A stretch of 64,000 nt of DNA, taken from contig CAZLRH010000005.1 in NCBI GenBank assembly GCA_964562015.1, forward strand, positions 1 to 64,000, written 5' to 3'. Below, piece by piece: positions 24,567 to 33,104 of the stretch. Under the pieces are notes generated by a model. It made no database searches, was not told the DNA's origin, and saw nothing but the letters and a program-made list of their open reading frames with translations. The position numbers and the translations under genes were made by a program. This stretch comes from CAZLRH01 sp964562015 (GTDB lineage Bacteria > Verrucomicrobiota > Verrucomicrobiia > Opitutales > JABDGR01). The first letter of the stretch is position 1. The number at the start of each line of letters is the position of its first letter.

Positions 24567-25393
24567 CCGCCCTCGGCCAAATCGCGCGGCTGGCGCGGCT
24601 GACGTTTCTCGAGGCGGTGCGCCAGCGTTTTTTCGTTTTCGTGCTGATTCTGTCGCTCGCGCTCATCGGTTGCGCGACGTTTTTCGGCAACTTCAATTTC
24701 GGCGCCTCGGAGCTGAAATTCATCGCGGACTTCGGCCTCGGGGCGATTTTTTTCTTTGGTTCGATTTTGGCCGTGGTGGCGATGGCGCAGTTGTTTTTCA
24801 GCGAAATTGAAAATCGCACCGCCTTGACCATCCTGGCCAAGCCCCTGCGCCGCTGGGCCTTTCTCGCAGGTAAATTCGGTGGCGTGATGCTCGTGCTCCT
24901 GGTGTTTGTGGGCTTCCTCACCGCGCTGCTCTCGGCCTATCTCGCGTGGCGGCAGGGGCAGTTGGTGAAACAATTGGGCGCGGATTTCCCCGATAACCAG
25001 CGCGTGCAATTTGGCGGGCTTGTCATCTATGCGCTACTGCAATGGATAAAATTCGGGGTGCTGTCCTCCATCACGCTGTTGATTGCGAGCTTCTCCAACA
25101 CCAATCTATTCACTGTCGTGGTGGCGTTTTTTGCGCAACTCATCTGCCAGTTACAATACATCGCGCGCGACAGTTGGCAACGCGTGGAAAATCCCGCGGT
25201 GCAGACGCTCGTCTGGCTGCTGGGGAAAGTTTTTCCGAATTTCCAGGTCTTCAATCTCGGCGAGTTGGTGATTTTTCCGCAGAAGAATCCCATTTCCTCC
25301 CTCGACCTCGCCGCGGCCGGCGGCTACGGCGTGATTTACATCATCGTGTTTCTGGCGCTCGCGGTGTTCAGCTTCCGCGCCCGGGAAATTTAG
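24563..25393 (+). CDS. ABC-2 type transporter permease
   Basis: A 276-residue membrane protein, start ATG at 24563 preceded by AGGAGG (24551-24556), one of the clearest ribosome-binding sites in the window. About six hydrophobic segments; FLEAVRQRFFVFVLILSLAL begins the first, and the C-terminal one is GVIYIIVFLALAVFSFRARE. Families of this type (ABC2_membrane_2-like) form the channel for the ATPase encoded just upstream. The gene is followed after 25 bp by a TPR protein, which probably belongs to the same transcript. Confidence 0.9.
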   Translation: MTALGQIARLARLTFLEAVRQRFFVFVLILSLALIGCATFFGNFNFGASELKFIADFGLGAIFFFGSILAVVAMAQLFFSEIENRTALTILAKPLRRWAFLAGKFGGVMLVLLVFVGFLTALLSAYLAWRQGQLVKQLGADFPDNQRVQFGGLVIYALLQWIKFGVLSSITLLIASFSNTNLFTVVVAFFAQLICQLQYIARDSWQRVENPAVQTLVWLLGKVFPNFQVFNLGELVIFPQKNPISSLDLAAAGGYGVIYIIVFLALAVFSFRAREI

Positions 25394-25418
25394 CCGGCTG
25401 GCGCGAAACTTTTTCCTC

Positions 25419-26297
25419 ATGACGATCGACCGCAGTTCCTGGTGGTGGCGGCGTGGACGCCTGACCCTCGGCCTCTGTGCCGGGCTGAGTCTGGCCGGGT
25501 GGGTGACGAACCCGCTCCAGGACCAGGCGTGGGGGGCCGTCCGCGCGCACCAGCCGGAATTGAGTCTCGGCCAATTTCAGGACGCGCTCGGCCAGGGCTT
25601 GATTCTCGGAACCTTCGGCGGCTTCCGCTCCATCATGGCGGACTTTGTCTGGCTCCAGGAATATTCGTATTGGGAAAAAATGGACCGGCCGCAGACGGAG
25701 GCGCTGGTCCATCTCGCCACCACCCTCGACCCGTCATCCGCCTATTTTTGGGAAAATGGCGGACGGACGATCGGCTTGGACATTCCCATCTGGCGCATTC
25801 TCGCCGGGGGTGGGTTTGCTAAAATGCCGAAGGTGGAGCAGGACGCCCTCATGCTCGAACAGGGCCAACGCGCGATCGAGTTTCTTGACCAGGGACTCAT
25901 GTACGTGCCCAACAACCGCGGCCTTATCACCACCAAGGCCCAGATTTACACCTACCGCTTTAACGACAAAGCCAAGGCCGCGGAAATGTACCGGCTCGTG
26001 GCCGACTTGCCCGACAGTCCGCGGATGTTCATGCGCATTTATGCTGACGCCATGCGCAATCTCGATGATCCCGCAAAGACCCGTGAAGGTTACAATTATT
26101 TGCGCAAACGTTATCCGGAACTGACTTTGCCCAGCGACAAGGAAGACCGCGAAATCACTTGGGAGCGCCTCCGCGCCTTGGAAGACGAACTCAATCTGCC
26201 GCCCGCTGAGCGACTGCCGGAGGCGGCGGCCCCGCCGGGATGGAAACCGGAGCCGCCGGTGCCGATCGCCGCGCCCGCCGCGGCCCGCGGCGGTTGA
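25419..26297 (+). CDS. membrane-anchored TPR-like protein
   Basis: A 292-residue protein with an N-terminal membrane segment (RLTLGLCAGLSLAGWV). Residues 75-230 contain helical pairs with TPR features: WLQEYSYWEKMDRPQTEALV, HLATTLDPSSAYFWENGGRT, ALMLEQGQRAIEFLDQGLM, YVPNNRGLITTKAQIYTYRF and DKAKAAEMYRLVADLPDSPR. The C-terminus is Pro/Ala-rich. It follows the ABC-2 genes and probably acts with them as a periplasmic or membrane-associated scaffold; this is inference from position. The function is otherwise unknown. Confidence 0.75.
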   Translation: MTIDRSSWWWRRGRLTLGLCAGLSLAGWVTNPLQDQAWGAVRAHQPELSLGQFQDALGQGLILGTFGGFRSIMADFVWLQEYSYWEKMDRPQTEALVHLATTLDPSSAYFWENGGRTIGLDIPIWRILAGGGFAKMPKVEQDALMLEQGQRAIEFLDQGLMYVPNNRGLITTKAQIYTYRFNDKAKAAEMYRLVADLPDSPRMFMRIYADAMRNLDDPAKTREGYNYLRKRYPELTLPSDKEDREITWERLRALEDELNLPPAERLPEAAAPPGWKPEPPVPIAAPAAARGG

Positions 26298-26335
26298 AGA
26301 TGTACAAGCGCTCGCCGCTCGCCTAATGTTTTCCC

Positions 26336-28048
26336 ATGCAGCCCTCCCGGACCCGGGCCTCGATGCCGGCACCCGCCCCGACCGCCGGGGCCATGCCGTA
26401 CGTTTGGTTTCTGTCCTCCGCGCTGCTCGTGTTGGCGCTTGATCAAGCCACGGAGTACGGCACCGTTCCTTTTAAAGGCACGCATCCGCTGATGGACTTG
26501 GGCCTGGCCGGCGCGGTCGCAGTACTCTGGGTACGCGGGATGAAAATCTGGCCGGCGGTCGCTCTGGCGGGCCTCGCCAGCGGTTTTTGGGGAGTGCAGC
26601 ACCAATTTGGCGTTCGCTGGTTGAGTGTGCCCTTGTACGCGGCGGGCCTCGTGGGCGGGGGCGTGACGGCGCGTTTCGTCCTGGCGAAATGCGGTTTTGA
26701 TTCCCGCCTGCGCAACGTCACGGATGTGCTGGCCCTGGCGATTTTGGCGGCGCCCTTGGCGGCGTTGGCGGCGGCGGTGCCGCCGATTTTGGTGACGCAT
26801 GACTGGCCGAAAGCCTTGCGCGCCTGCTTCGCCGAATGTTTTTCCGGTTGGATCGGCATCCTGATGCTGACGCCGTTCTTGCTCTCGCTCGGCGCCGAGT
26901 ACTTTCAACGCTGGAATCCTGCCCGCATTTGGGAATGGCTGCTCATCAATTTGTTGCTGGTCGCCTGCCTGCTGCTGATGATGACGCACCTGGGTGACGG
27001 CGACCAACGCTGGTTTCCCCTGGCTTATTTGGCGCTGCCCTGTGTGTTCTGGTCGGCCTGGCGCTTCGGTCCTCCGGGCGCAGCCCTCGCCAATATTTTT
27101 GTCGGAGAGATCACCGCCTTGTGCGCCTGGCAGGGCATCGGGCCGTTCGAGGGTTCGCCCCGCTTGTTGACGCTGCTGCTCGCCTGGTCGTTCCTCGGTT
27201 TTCATGGCTTGATCGCGCTGCTGCTGGCGGCGTTGACGGATGAGCGCCGCGTCGAACTGGGCCAGCAACGCCAGCGTGCCCGGTTCTTGCGCCAGGTGCT
27301 CGAGGAATTGCCCTGCGGCATTTTGCTCAAGGACGTGGCCGACAAACCCGTGTTCGTCAACCGGCGGTGGTTCCAGCTTTTTGGCCGCGTCGCCGGCAAC
27401 GAGGAGGACCAGTTGCGCCACCAGCAATCCACCGATGCCTTCTGGCGCGGACGCGAGCTGGCCTTGCTGCAAAATCTCGGCGAACTCCTGCGCGAGGAGG
27501 CCAACAGCCGCGACCCCAAGGGCCGGCCCCTGGAATTATTGCTGAGCAAACAGGCCGCCTATTTCGAGGAACGGGGCGAACGCCTGTTGATGGTCGTGGC
27601 GAACGACCTGACCGGCGGCCGAACCAGCCTGGGTGAACTGCGCGCGACGGTGGCCCGCATGCAGGAGACCCTCGCCGTCGCGGAAGTCAGCATGTGGGAG
27701 TGGAACATTCCCATGGGCCTCATCCGGTTCGACGCCCAGTTCAGCCGCCTGACTGGCCTGCCCGAGCGGCCCGAAGGCCTCTCCGTCGTGGACTGGCAAA
27801 CCGGCATTCACGAGGAGGACCGCGCACAATTTCAGAGCGACATGCTGCGCCATTTGCACCACCAGGCCGAATTGTTTGCCACGCGCTTTCGGTACAAGCG
27901 CACCGACGGCTGGGTCTGGCTCGTCGTGCGCGGGCGGGTGGTGGAAAAGGACGTGCGTGACCTCGGCATCCGCATGATCGGCACCTTGCAGGAAGCCCGC
28001 GCCACCGTCTTGCCGCTGCCCGATCCCAACGCCGCCGTGACCGTGTGA
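26336..28048 (+). CDS. MASE1-like membrane sensor with PAS domains and no output domain
   Basis: A 570-residue protein. Residues 20-300 are hydrophobic with 8-9 membrane segments and the features of a MASE1 sensory domain (LGLAGAVAVLWVRGMKIWPA, GVQHQFGVRWLSVPLYAAGL, WFPLAYLALPCVFWSAWRFG, GPPGAALANIFVGEIT). PAS-type modules follow: a degenerate one after a short coiled coil (FLRQVLEELPCGILLKDVAD, NRRWFQLFGRVAG), then one with MWEWNIPMGLIRFDAQFSRL, RFRYKRTDGWVWLVVRGRVV and GTLQEA. After the last PAS the chain ends. There is no kinase, GGDEF, EAL or phosphatase domain, so signalling must go by protein contact. No partner is adjacent. Confidence 0.8.
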   Translation: MQPSRTRASMPAPAPTAGAMPYVWFLSSALLVLALDQATEYGTVPFKGTHPLMDLGLAGAVAVLWVRGMKIWPAVALAGLASGFWGVQHQFGVRWLSVPLYAAGLVGGGVTARFVLAKCGFDSRLRNVTDVLALAILAAPLAALAAAVPPILVTHDWPKALRACFAECFSGWIGILMLTPFLLSLGAEYFQRWNPARIWEWLLINLLLVACLLLMMTHLGDGDQRWFPLAYLALPCVFWSAWRFGPPGAALANIFVGEITALCAWQGIGPFEGSPRLLTLLLAWSFLGFHGLIALLLAALTDERRVELGQQRQRARFLRQVLEELPCGILLKDVADKPVFVNRRWFQLFGRVAGNEEDQLRHQQSTDAFWRGRELALLQNLGELLREEANSRDPKGRPLELLLSKQAAYFEERGERLLMVVANDLTGGRTSLGELRATVARMQETLAVAEVSMWEWNIPMGLIRFDAQFSRLTGLPERPEGLSVVDWQTGIHEEDRAQFQSDMLRHLHHQAELFATRFRYKRTDGWVWLVVRGRVVEKDVRDLGIRMIGTLQEARATVLPLPDPNAAVTV

Positions 28049-28150
28049 AACTTGCCGCACCTCTCCGGCGTTGTCCCTGCGACGGCGGCGAATTGACTTG
28101 CGACCCGGCGTTTCCCGCGAAAAATCGCCCGCTTCCTCTGTCTGCTTCCC

Positions 28151-28702
28151 ATGTCCCAACCCTCCCCGCATGATAATTCGGAACGACGCGAGTTCCTGAA
28201 AAAGGCCTGTTGCGTGGCCATCGGCGGAGCGATTGGCGCCGTGCCCGGCGCAGTCGGCCTGGCGGTGTATCTGGATCCCTTGCGCCGCTCCGCCACCGGG
28301 GGCCTGAATGTCAAGGTGGCGACCCTCGACGCCGTGCCGGCGGACGGCGTGCCGCGCAAATTTTCCGTCTATGCCAGCCGCGTCGATGCCTGGACGAAAA
28401 CGCCCGAGGCCCCCGTGGGCGCCGTTTATCTCCGCCGCACGGGTGCGCAGCAAGTCGAGGCCTTTAACGTCATTTGCCCGCACGCCGGCTGTTTCGTGGA
28501 TTACGTCCCGGAAAAGACCTGCTACCTCTGCCCCTGCCACAACAGCGTTTTCGCCCTCGACGGCAAAGTCGCCAGCGCCGACAGCCCCGCCCCGCGCGGG
28601 CTCGACCAGTTGAAGTGCACCCTCCAAAATGGCGCGGAGGTCTGGGTGGATTTTCAAAATTACCAGGCCGGCACCGCCGTCCAAAAGCCCCTCGGAGCCT
28701 AA
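28151..28702 (+). CDS. Rieske iron-sulfur protein of a cytochrome bc/b6f-type complex
   Basis: A 183-residue protein with a twin-arginine signal (ERREFLKKACC) and an uncleaved-type membrane segment. The Rieske cluster motifs are intact: CPHAGC (Cys109, His111, Cys114) and CPCH (Cys127, Cys129, His130). Cys109, His111, Cys127 and His130 bind the [2Fe-2S] cluster and Cys114-Cys129 can form the disulfide. It passes electrons from quinol to the cytochrome c encoded by the next gene, which starts 1 nt after its stop. The pair is one operon. Cluster spacing (12 residues between motif cysteines) is normal. Confidence 0.95.
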   Translation: MSQPSPHDNSERREFLKKACCVAIGGAIGAVPGAVGLAVYLDPLRRSATGGLNVKVATLDAVPADGVPRKFSVYASRVDAWTKTPEAPVGAVYLRRTGAQQVEAFNVICPHAGCFVDYVPEKTCYLCPCHNSVFALDGKVASADSPAPRGLDQLKCTLQNGAEVWVDFQNYQAGTAVQKPLGA

Positions 28703-30499
28703 ATGAAATCCTTTTTGGACTGGCTGGACAACCGCACCGGCCTGCGGCAACTCACCCACGAGGCGCTCTTTGAGAACGTCCCCGGCGGCTCCCGCTGGCG
28801 GTACGTCTGGGGCAGCACGCTGACGTTTGCGTTCTGCGTGCAGATCATCACGGGCATTTTTCTCTGGATGGGCTACAGCCCGAGTTCGCAGACCGCGTGG
28901 GAAAGCGTTTATTATATTCAAAATGAAATGACGCTGGGCTGGATGCTCCGCGGCTTGCACCATTACACCGCGCAGGCGATGATCATCCTGCTCGCGTTGC
29001 ACCTGATGCAGGTGCTCATCGACGGCGCGTACAAAGCTCCGCGCGAGGTGAATTTCTGGTTCGGGATGGTGCTGTTGCTCATCACGCTCGGCCTGTCTCT
29101 TACGGGTTATTTGCTGCCGTGGGATCAAAAGGGCTATTGGGCGACCACCGTGGTGACAAATCTGGTCAGCGTTGTCCCAGTGGTCGGCCCGTCGCTGCAG
29201 CGGCTGGTGGTCGGCGGGGAAAACTTCGGCCACCACACTCTCACGCGCTTTTTCGCCCTGCATGCGGGCGTGCTGCCCAGCCTCATGGTGCTGCTGATTG
29301 TGGCCCACGTCGCGCTCTTCCGCCGCCACGGCCTGACCGCCAAAGAACCGCGCCGCGGGCCCGATGTCGCCTTCTGGCCCGACCAAGTGCTCAAAGACGC
29401 CGTGGCCTGCCTCGCCGTGCTCGTGGCCGTGCTTTTCTTTGTGCTTTATTATCACGGGGGCGAACTCGGCGCGCCGGCCGACCCGTCCGAACCCTATTCC
29501 GCCGCGCGGCCTGAATGGTATTTTCTCTTCCTGTTTCAATTCCTGAAATATTTTCCCGGCACGACAGAAATCTGGGGCGCGCTCTTTATTCCTGGCTTGG
29601 TGATGGCGGTGTTCTTTGCCATGCCGTTCATTGGCCGGTGGAAACTCGGCCATCGTTTCAACCTCGGCTTTTCCTTCGCCCTGCTCGCGGGCGCAGTGTT
29701 GCTGACGTACCTCGCCGTCAACGCCGACCAGAAGAACATCATTTACCGTAACGCCGTGGCCGATGCCCAGCGCTCCTCCGAGCGGGTCGTGGAGCTCGCC
29801 AATTCGCCCACCGGCATCCCGCCGACCGGCGCCGCCAACCTGTTGCACGACGATGCCTTCATCCAAGGCCCGCGTCTCTTCGCGCAGAATTGCGCCAGTT
29901 GCCATCGGTACGGCGGCACCGACGGCCTCGGCGTCATCCCCAAAGGCCCGCAAGCCGCCAGCGACCTCAAGGGTTTTGCGAGCCGCGAGTGGCTCACCGG
30001 CCTGCTCAATCCGGCGCAAGTTTCCTCCCCGCATTATTTCGGCACGACCGCGTTCAAGGACGGGAAAATGGTTAAATTCGTGAAGGATGATATTGCCACG
30101 TATTCCGCCGACGAAAAAGCCGCGCTCGTCAAGGTCATCGCCGCCGTCTCCGCCGAGGCCCGCCTGCCCGCGCAGAAAACCGTCGATGCCCGCGACGCCC
30201 CCCTCATCACCGAAGGCCGGAAATTGATCGGCACGCAAATCTCCTGCACCGACTGCCACCATTTCCAGGACGCGGTTTCTGATTTCACCGCGCCCGACCT
30301 GGCCGGTTACGGTTCGCGCGAATGGCTCACCAGTTTTCTCACCGATCCTTCCCAACCGCGTTTTTACGGCACGCGCAACGACCACATGCCCGCCTTCGGC
30401 AAGTCCGGTATGTTGGACCCCCACGCCATCGGGCTGATCGTCGATTGGCTGCGCGGCGACTGGTATGTGGCCGCACCGGCGGTGGCACCGGCGAAGTGA
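28703..30499 (+). CDS. cytochrome b6-type protein fused to a diheme cytochrome c domain
   Basis: A 598-residue protein. Residues 1-220 are a cytochrome b core with haem ligands His86, His100, His187 and His202; the 14 residues between the last pair is the b6f spacing (mitochondrial-type cytochromes b have 13). The C-terminal half of cytochrome b follows, with PEWY (270-273). From about 370 a cytochrome c region follows with two CXXCH sites, CASCH (Cys397) and CTDCH (Cys515), each in a separate c-type domain. It forms a quinol-oxidising complex with the Rieske protein encoded just upstream. There is no separate cytochrome c1 or f gene, so the fused domain probably replaces it. Confidence 0.93.
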   Translation: MKSFLDWLDNRTGLRQLTHEALFENVPGGSRWRYVWGSTLTFAFCVQIITGIFLWMGYSPSSQTAWESVYYIQNEMTLGWMLRGLHHYTAQAMIILLALHLMQVLIDGAYKAPREVNFWFGMVLLLITLGLSLTGYLLPWDQKGYWATTVVTNLVSVVPVVGPSLQRLVVGGENFGHHTLTRFFALHAGVLPSLMVLLIVAHVALFRRHGLTAKEPRRGPDVAFWPDQVLKDAVACLAVLVAVLFFVLYYHGGELGAPADPSEPYSAARPEWYFLFLFQFLKYFPGTTEIWGALFIPGLVMAVFFAMPFIGRWKLGHRFNLGFSFALLAGAVLLTYLAVNADQKNIIYRNAVADAQRSSERVVELANSPTGIPPTGAANLLHDDAFIQGPRLFAQNCASCHRYGGTDGLGVIPKGPQAASDLKGFASREWLTGLLNPAQVSSPHYFGTTAFKDGKMVKFVKDDIATYSADEKAALVKVIAAVSAEARLPAQKTVDARDAPLITEGRKLIGTQISCTDCHHFQDAVSDFTAPDLAGYGSREWLTSFLTDPSQPRFYGTRNDHMPAFGKSGMLDPHAIGLIVDWLRGDWYVAAPAVAPAK

Positions 30500-30512
30500 A
30501 GTCGTTCGCAGG

Positions 30513-30537
30513 GTAGGGACGCCTCGGAGAGGCGTCC
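30513..30537 (+). repeat. GTAG-headed extragenic palindrome (REP-like)
   Basis: GTAG (30513-30516) is followed directly by a perfect 9-bp palindrome: arms GGACGCCTC and GAGGCGTCC, loop GGA. The same palindrome occurs at 61478-61498. GTAG 5' of a hairpin is the layout of REP elements mobilised by REP-associated tyrosine transposases. Confidence 0.75.
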
Positions 30538-30597
30538 GCTCTTGCCGACCCGGGTAATGGTGCCGTTTGGCGGCCGCCCAGTTTTCGTAACGCGGTG

Positions 30598-30647
30598 CTT
30601 TAGCCCGCGCATGGGATTACTCGAATGCAAAGTAGCGCGGGCTAAAG
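30598..30647. repeat. 13-bp perfect inverted repeat
   Basis: CTTTAGCCCGCGC (30598-30610) and GCGCGGGCTAAAG (30635-30647) with a 24-nt spacer. A GTAG overlaps the left end of the right arm (30632-30635). It is probably another member of the palindrome family, or a hairpin inside a larger mobile unit. Confidence 0.6.
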
Positions 30648-30687
30648 AGGGAGGCAAAAGTAATGTTCGCTTTGAAATTTCTGAAAA

Positions 30688-30757
30688 GGGCCGCCGCAAG
30701 CGGCGCCCCTACGCATGAAAATGCATTGCGCGGTAGGGGCATCGCTTGCGACGGCCC
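30688..30757. repeat. pair of opposed GTAG palindromes (BIME-like)
   Basis: The left element has a near-palindrome (30688-30709) ending in CTAC (30709-30712), the reverse complement of GTAG. The right element has GTAG (30733-30736), then a hairpin (GGGCATCGC, TT, GCGACGGCCC; 30737-30757). They point away from one another with 20 bp between. The same arrangement, with a different palindrome, occurs at 51304-51373. The rest of the 400-bp gap 30500-30906 holds nothing else recognised. Confidence 0.7.
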
Positions 30758-30906
30758 TCGGACATTGAGGAGGCAGGCATCAATAAAGCTCCGCGCTTCG
30801 AAAATGGATCAAGGCTTTCATACTGTTCCGCCCGGCCTGGCCCTGAATGGTGTTGCCGCCCCCGCGCCTTTGCCTTGTGGTAGGCAGGCCCGCTCGGGCG
30901 GCGTGC

Positions 30907-31764
30907 ATGAATCTCTACGGCAACCGGTTTTTCACCGACTTCATCCACCGCTTCATCATTCAGCGCCCGCGCCTGCGCCTCGCGTTGACCCGCCTGCTCG
31001 TGCGTGACCGCGATTTGGATGTTTCGCTCTGCGGCGGCACCTTGCGCATCAACAGCATCAAGGAAATCGGCTACCTCAACGCCGCCAAAAACGCCCCGAG
31101 CAACATCGTCTTTCGCGACGAACTCGCCACCGTCCTCAACCTCGCGCTCTTGCTCGAGCCGGGCGATACGTTTCTGGATATCGGCGCCAACGCCGGCCTG
31201 TACTCGGTGCTGCTCGGGCGCTTCAGTTTCATCTGCCCGCAAATCCGCCGTTACGCCTTTGAGGCAAACCCCGATACACTGCAGCGCCTGCGCGTTTCCG
31301 TCGCCCCCTACGGTGTGCAAGTCGAACCGTACGCGGTGTCCGACAAGGCGGGAAAACTGCAATTCACTAGTGGCGCGGTTTCGGGCGTTTTTGCCGCGCA
31401 ATCACCTTCGTCGCCCGTGCCCGCGGGCACCCTGCTTGTCGAAGTGGAAACCCGCCGGCTCGACGCCGCCCCGATCGAAGGCAATTCCCTCGTCGCGAAA
31501 ATTGACGTCGAGGGCCATGAGTGGGAGGTCTTGCAGGGTGCCACGGGACTGTTTGCCGCCCAACGTTTCAAGGCCGTTTATCTCGACGGTTACGGCGACG
31601 CCCGCATCCCGGACTTTTTGCGCGCGCAAGGCTTCGATCTATTTGACGGCCGCACGCTCCAACCCTCCGACCGCCCTGGCTTCAGCCTCCTCGCCATCCA
31701 CCGCGACTGGCTGAAGCGGCATGGCGGAATAGTCAAAAGTAAACAATATACGGCTCCCACTTGA
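30907..31764 (+). CDS. FkbM family methyltransferase
   Basis: A 285-residue SAM-dependent methyltransferase. The SAM motif is FLDIGANAGLYSVLLGRF (DIGANAG at 91-97), followed by YAFEANPDTLQRL, the acidic ribose-binding strand, and AKIDVEGHEWEVLQGA, the post-I motif of the FkbM family. The family O-methylates sugars, lipids and peptides; the substrate cannot be read from the sequence. The start was set at 30907 because the frame upstream encodes only Pro/Arg-rich sequence overlapping the palindrome cluster. It stands alone after that cluster. Confidence 0.88.
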   Translation: MNLYGNRFFTDFIHRFIIQRPRLRLALTRLLVRDRDLDVSLCGGTLRINSIKEIGYLNAAKNAPSNIVFRDELATVLNLALLLEPGDTFLDIGANAGLYSVLLGRFSFICPQIRRYAFEANPDTLQRLRVSVAPYGVQVEPYAVSDKAGKLQFTSGAVSGVFAAQSPSSPVPAGTLLVEVETRRLDAAPIEGNSLVAKIDVEGHEWEVLQGATGLFAAQRFKAVYLDGYGDARIPDFLRAQGFDLFDGRTLQPSDRPGFSLLAIHRDWLKRHGGIVKSKQYTAPT

Positions 31765-31845
31765 GAGCCGGCTAACTCGTTTGGCAAGCGCGGCAATTGC
31801 TTGAGGCGATCTTTCAAGTTGTCAGCATGACGGTGTTGTTTGCAA

Positions 31846-31874
31846 TTGCATTAGATATCTGCCGTAAATAAACT
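31846..31874 (+). promoter_or_regulatory. possible sigma70 promoter
   Basis: TTGCAT (31846-31851), 17-bp spacer, TAAACT (31869-31874), in an AT-rich 174-bp gap. The predicted start is near 31881, about 58 nt before the next gene at 31939. The -10 matches 4 of 6 bases. Confidence 0.4.
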
Positions 31875-31938
31875 ATAAGAAATAGTTGCTTCACGCGTCT
31901 ATTCAGTAAGTCTCTCTCCTTAGTCGAAAGGCGGTCCC

Positions 31939-33021
31939 ATGAAAGCACAGCGCATAACTATCGCTCTCTCGCTGCTGTTGGCGATGCTGGCTTGGGTCTA
32001 TTTAACCCCGCAAGCTACCAGGCCGGCGGGCTCGGTGGCTGAGGCAAAAAAAAGTGCGCCCATTTCGGTTCCACCTTCCACAATCATCGCCGCGCCCGTG
32101 CTTCCGGCGCAGCCGGCGCCAGCCGAAACCACGTTGGCTGACGCCAAGGCTCAGCTACTCAAGTTGCTGGCGCAGAAAGAAGCCTCCAATCTCACGCCCG
32201 ACCAGAGAAGGGCACTCATGGGCAGTCATGACATTGAGACGTTGACGGCGAAGTCGCGAGCGCAGGAGCAATCGCTGGATGATATAAAGCAACTCGTAGC
32301 GTCGATGACGCCAGAAGATCGCCAGGCCCTCTATTCATGGGTACAATCCTCCCCCGATATTCCCAATGCCGACCGAAACAGCACTCGGAATTGGATCCTC
32401 ATGGGCTGGGCTGAGAATGACCCGATAAGTGCGGCGGCGTTTGCTGAAGGCCTTGGGCCGGGAGAGATGAATATGGTCGCGGATGATTGGTCGAAGACTG
32501 ACAGCAAGGCGGCTTTCGCATGGGCTGAATCGTTACCGGAGGGGTTGGGTCGCGAGCGGGCTGTAGATGTTTCACTGTATCGCTTGGCGAACCTCGATGC
32601 TCCCGCAGCTTGGGAAATTGCGACTACTCATTTTGCGCCGGGGCAGTATGGGAGTTTCTTGGGCCACATTATCATTGCTTGGGGTGAAAAGGATCCCGCC
32701 GCTGCTGCCGATGCCCTGACCTCGGTGACTCATGGAGCGTTGCGGGCAAAGTGGGGCACCTCCGCCAGTAATGTTAACCTAATGCCGAACCTCCGTAACG
32801 TCTCCGATTTACTGCTCATGAGCTGGATGCGGCAAGATCCGCAGGCGGCGGCTGATTGGGTGGCTAGTTTGCCCGAAGGCCCTTTGCACGCGACTTCTGC
32901 CGAATGCCTGGGTCAATTGCAAAAGGCCTATGCGATTATGAAAAGCAGTCCCGTGGGTGTGTGGACGTCAACGAGCTCGACCATTTTCGTGGGAGGTCGG
33001 GTCATTCGTTTGCATCCATAG
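31939..33021 (+). CDS. secreted W-x-x-D-P repeat protein, second member
   Basis: A 360-residue protein. The signal peptide MKAQRITIALSLLLAMLAWV is followed by a Pro/Ala linker, then about five repeats of the type seen at 9148-10509: GWAENDPISAAAFAEGL, WSKTDSKAAFAWAESLPEG, AWGEKDPAAAADALTS and SWMRQDPQAAADWVASLPEG. The last 30 residues (AYAIMKSSPVGVWTSTSSTI and on) have no repeat character, so the end may be a frameshift or a divergent cap. GC content is lower than in flanking genes. A weak site (AAAGGCGG) precedes the ATG by 5-12 nt. Function is unknown. Confidence 0.72.
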   Translation: MKAQRITIALSLLLAMLAWVYLTPQATRPAGSVAEAKKSAPISVPPSTIIAAPVLPAQPAPAETTLADAKAQLLKLLAQKEASNLTPDQRRALMGSHDIETLTAKSRAQEQSLDDIKQLVASMTPEDRQALYSWVQSSPDIPNADRNSTRNWILMGWAENDPISAAAFAEGLGPGEMNMVADDWSKTDSKAAFAWAESLPEGLGRERAVDVSLYRLANLDAPAAWEIATTHFAPGQYGSFLGHIIIAWGEKDPAAAADALTSVTHGALRAKWGTSASNVNLMPNLRNVSDLLLMSWMRQDPQAAADWVASLPEGPLHATSAECLGQLQKAYAIMKSSPVGVWTSTSSTIFVGGRVIRLHP

Positions 33022-33104
33022 GATGAAGCTGGCGGCCAGCAGCGGTTATCTTCTGCACCCAAGACCGCTCGACAAGCTGCCGTGCGCCCCTTATCACCTT
33101 TGAG

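Noticed and set aside
27536..30424. 962-codon open frame on the minus strand across the Rieske/cytochrome region
   Set aside because: The plus strand encodes proteins with all haem and cluster ligands. The minus frame is a codon-bias shadow.
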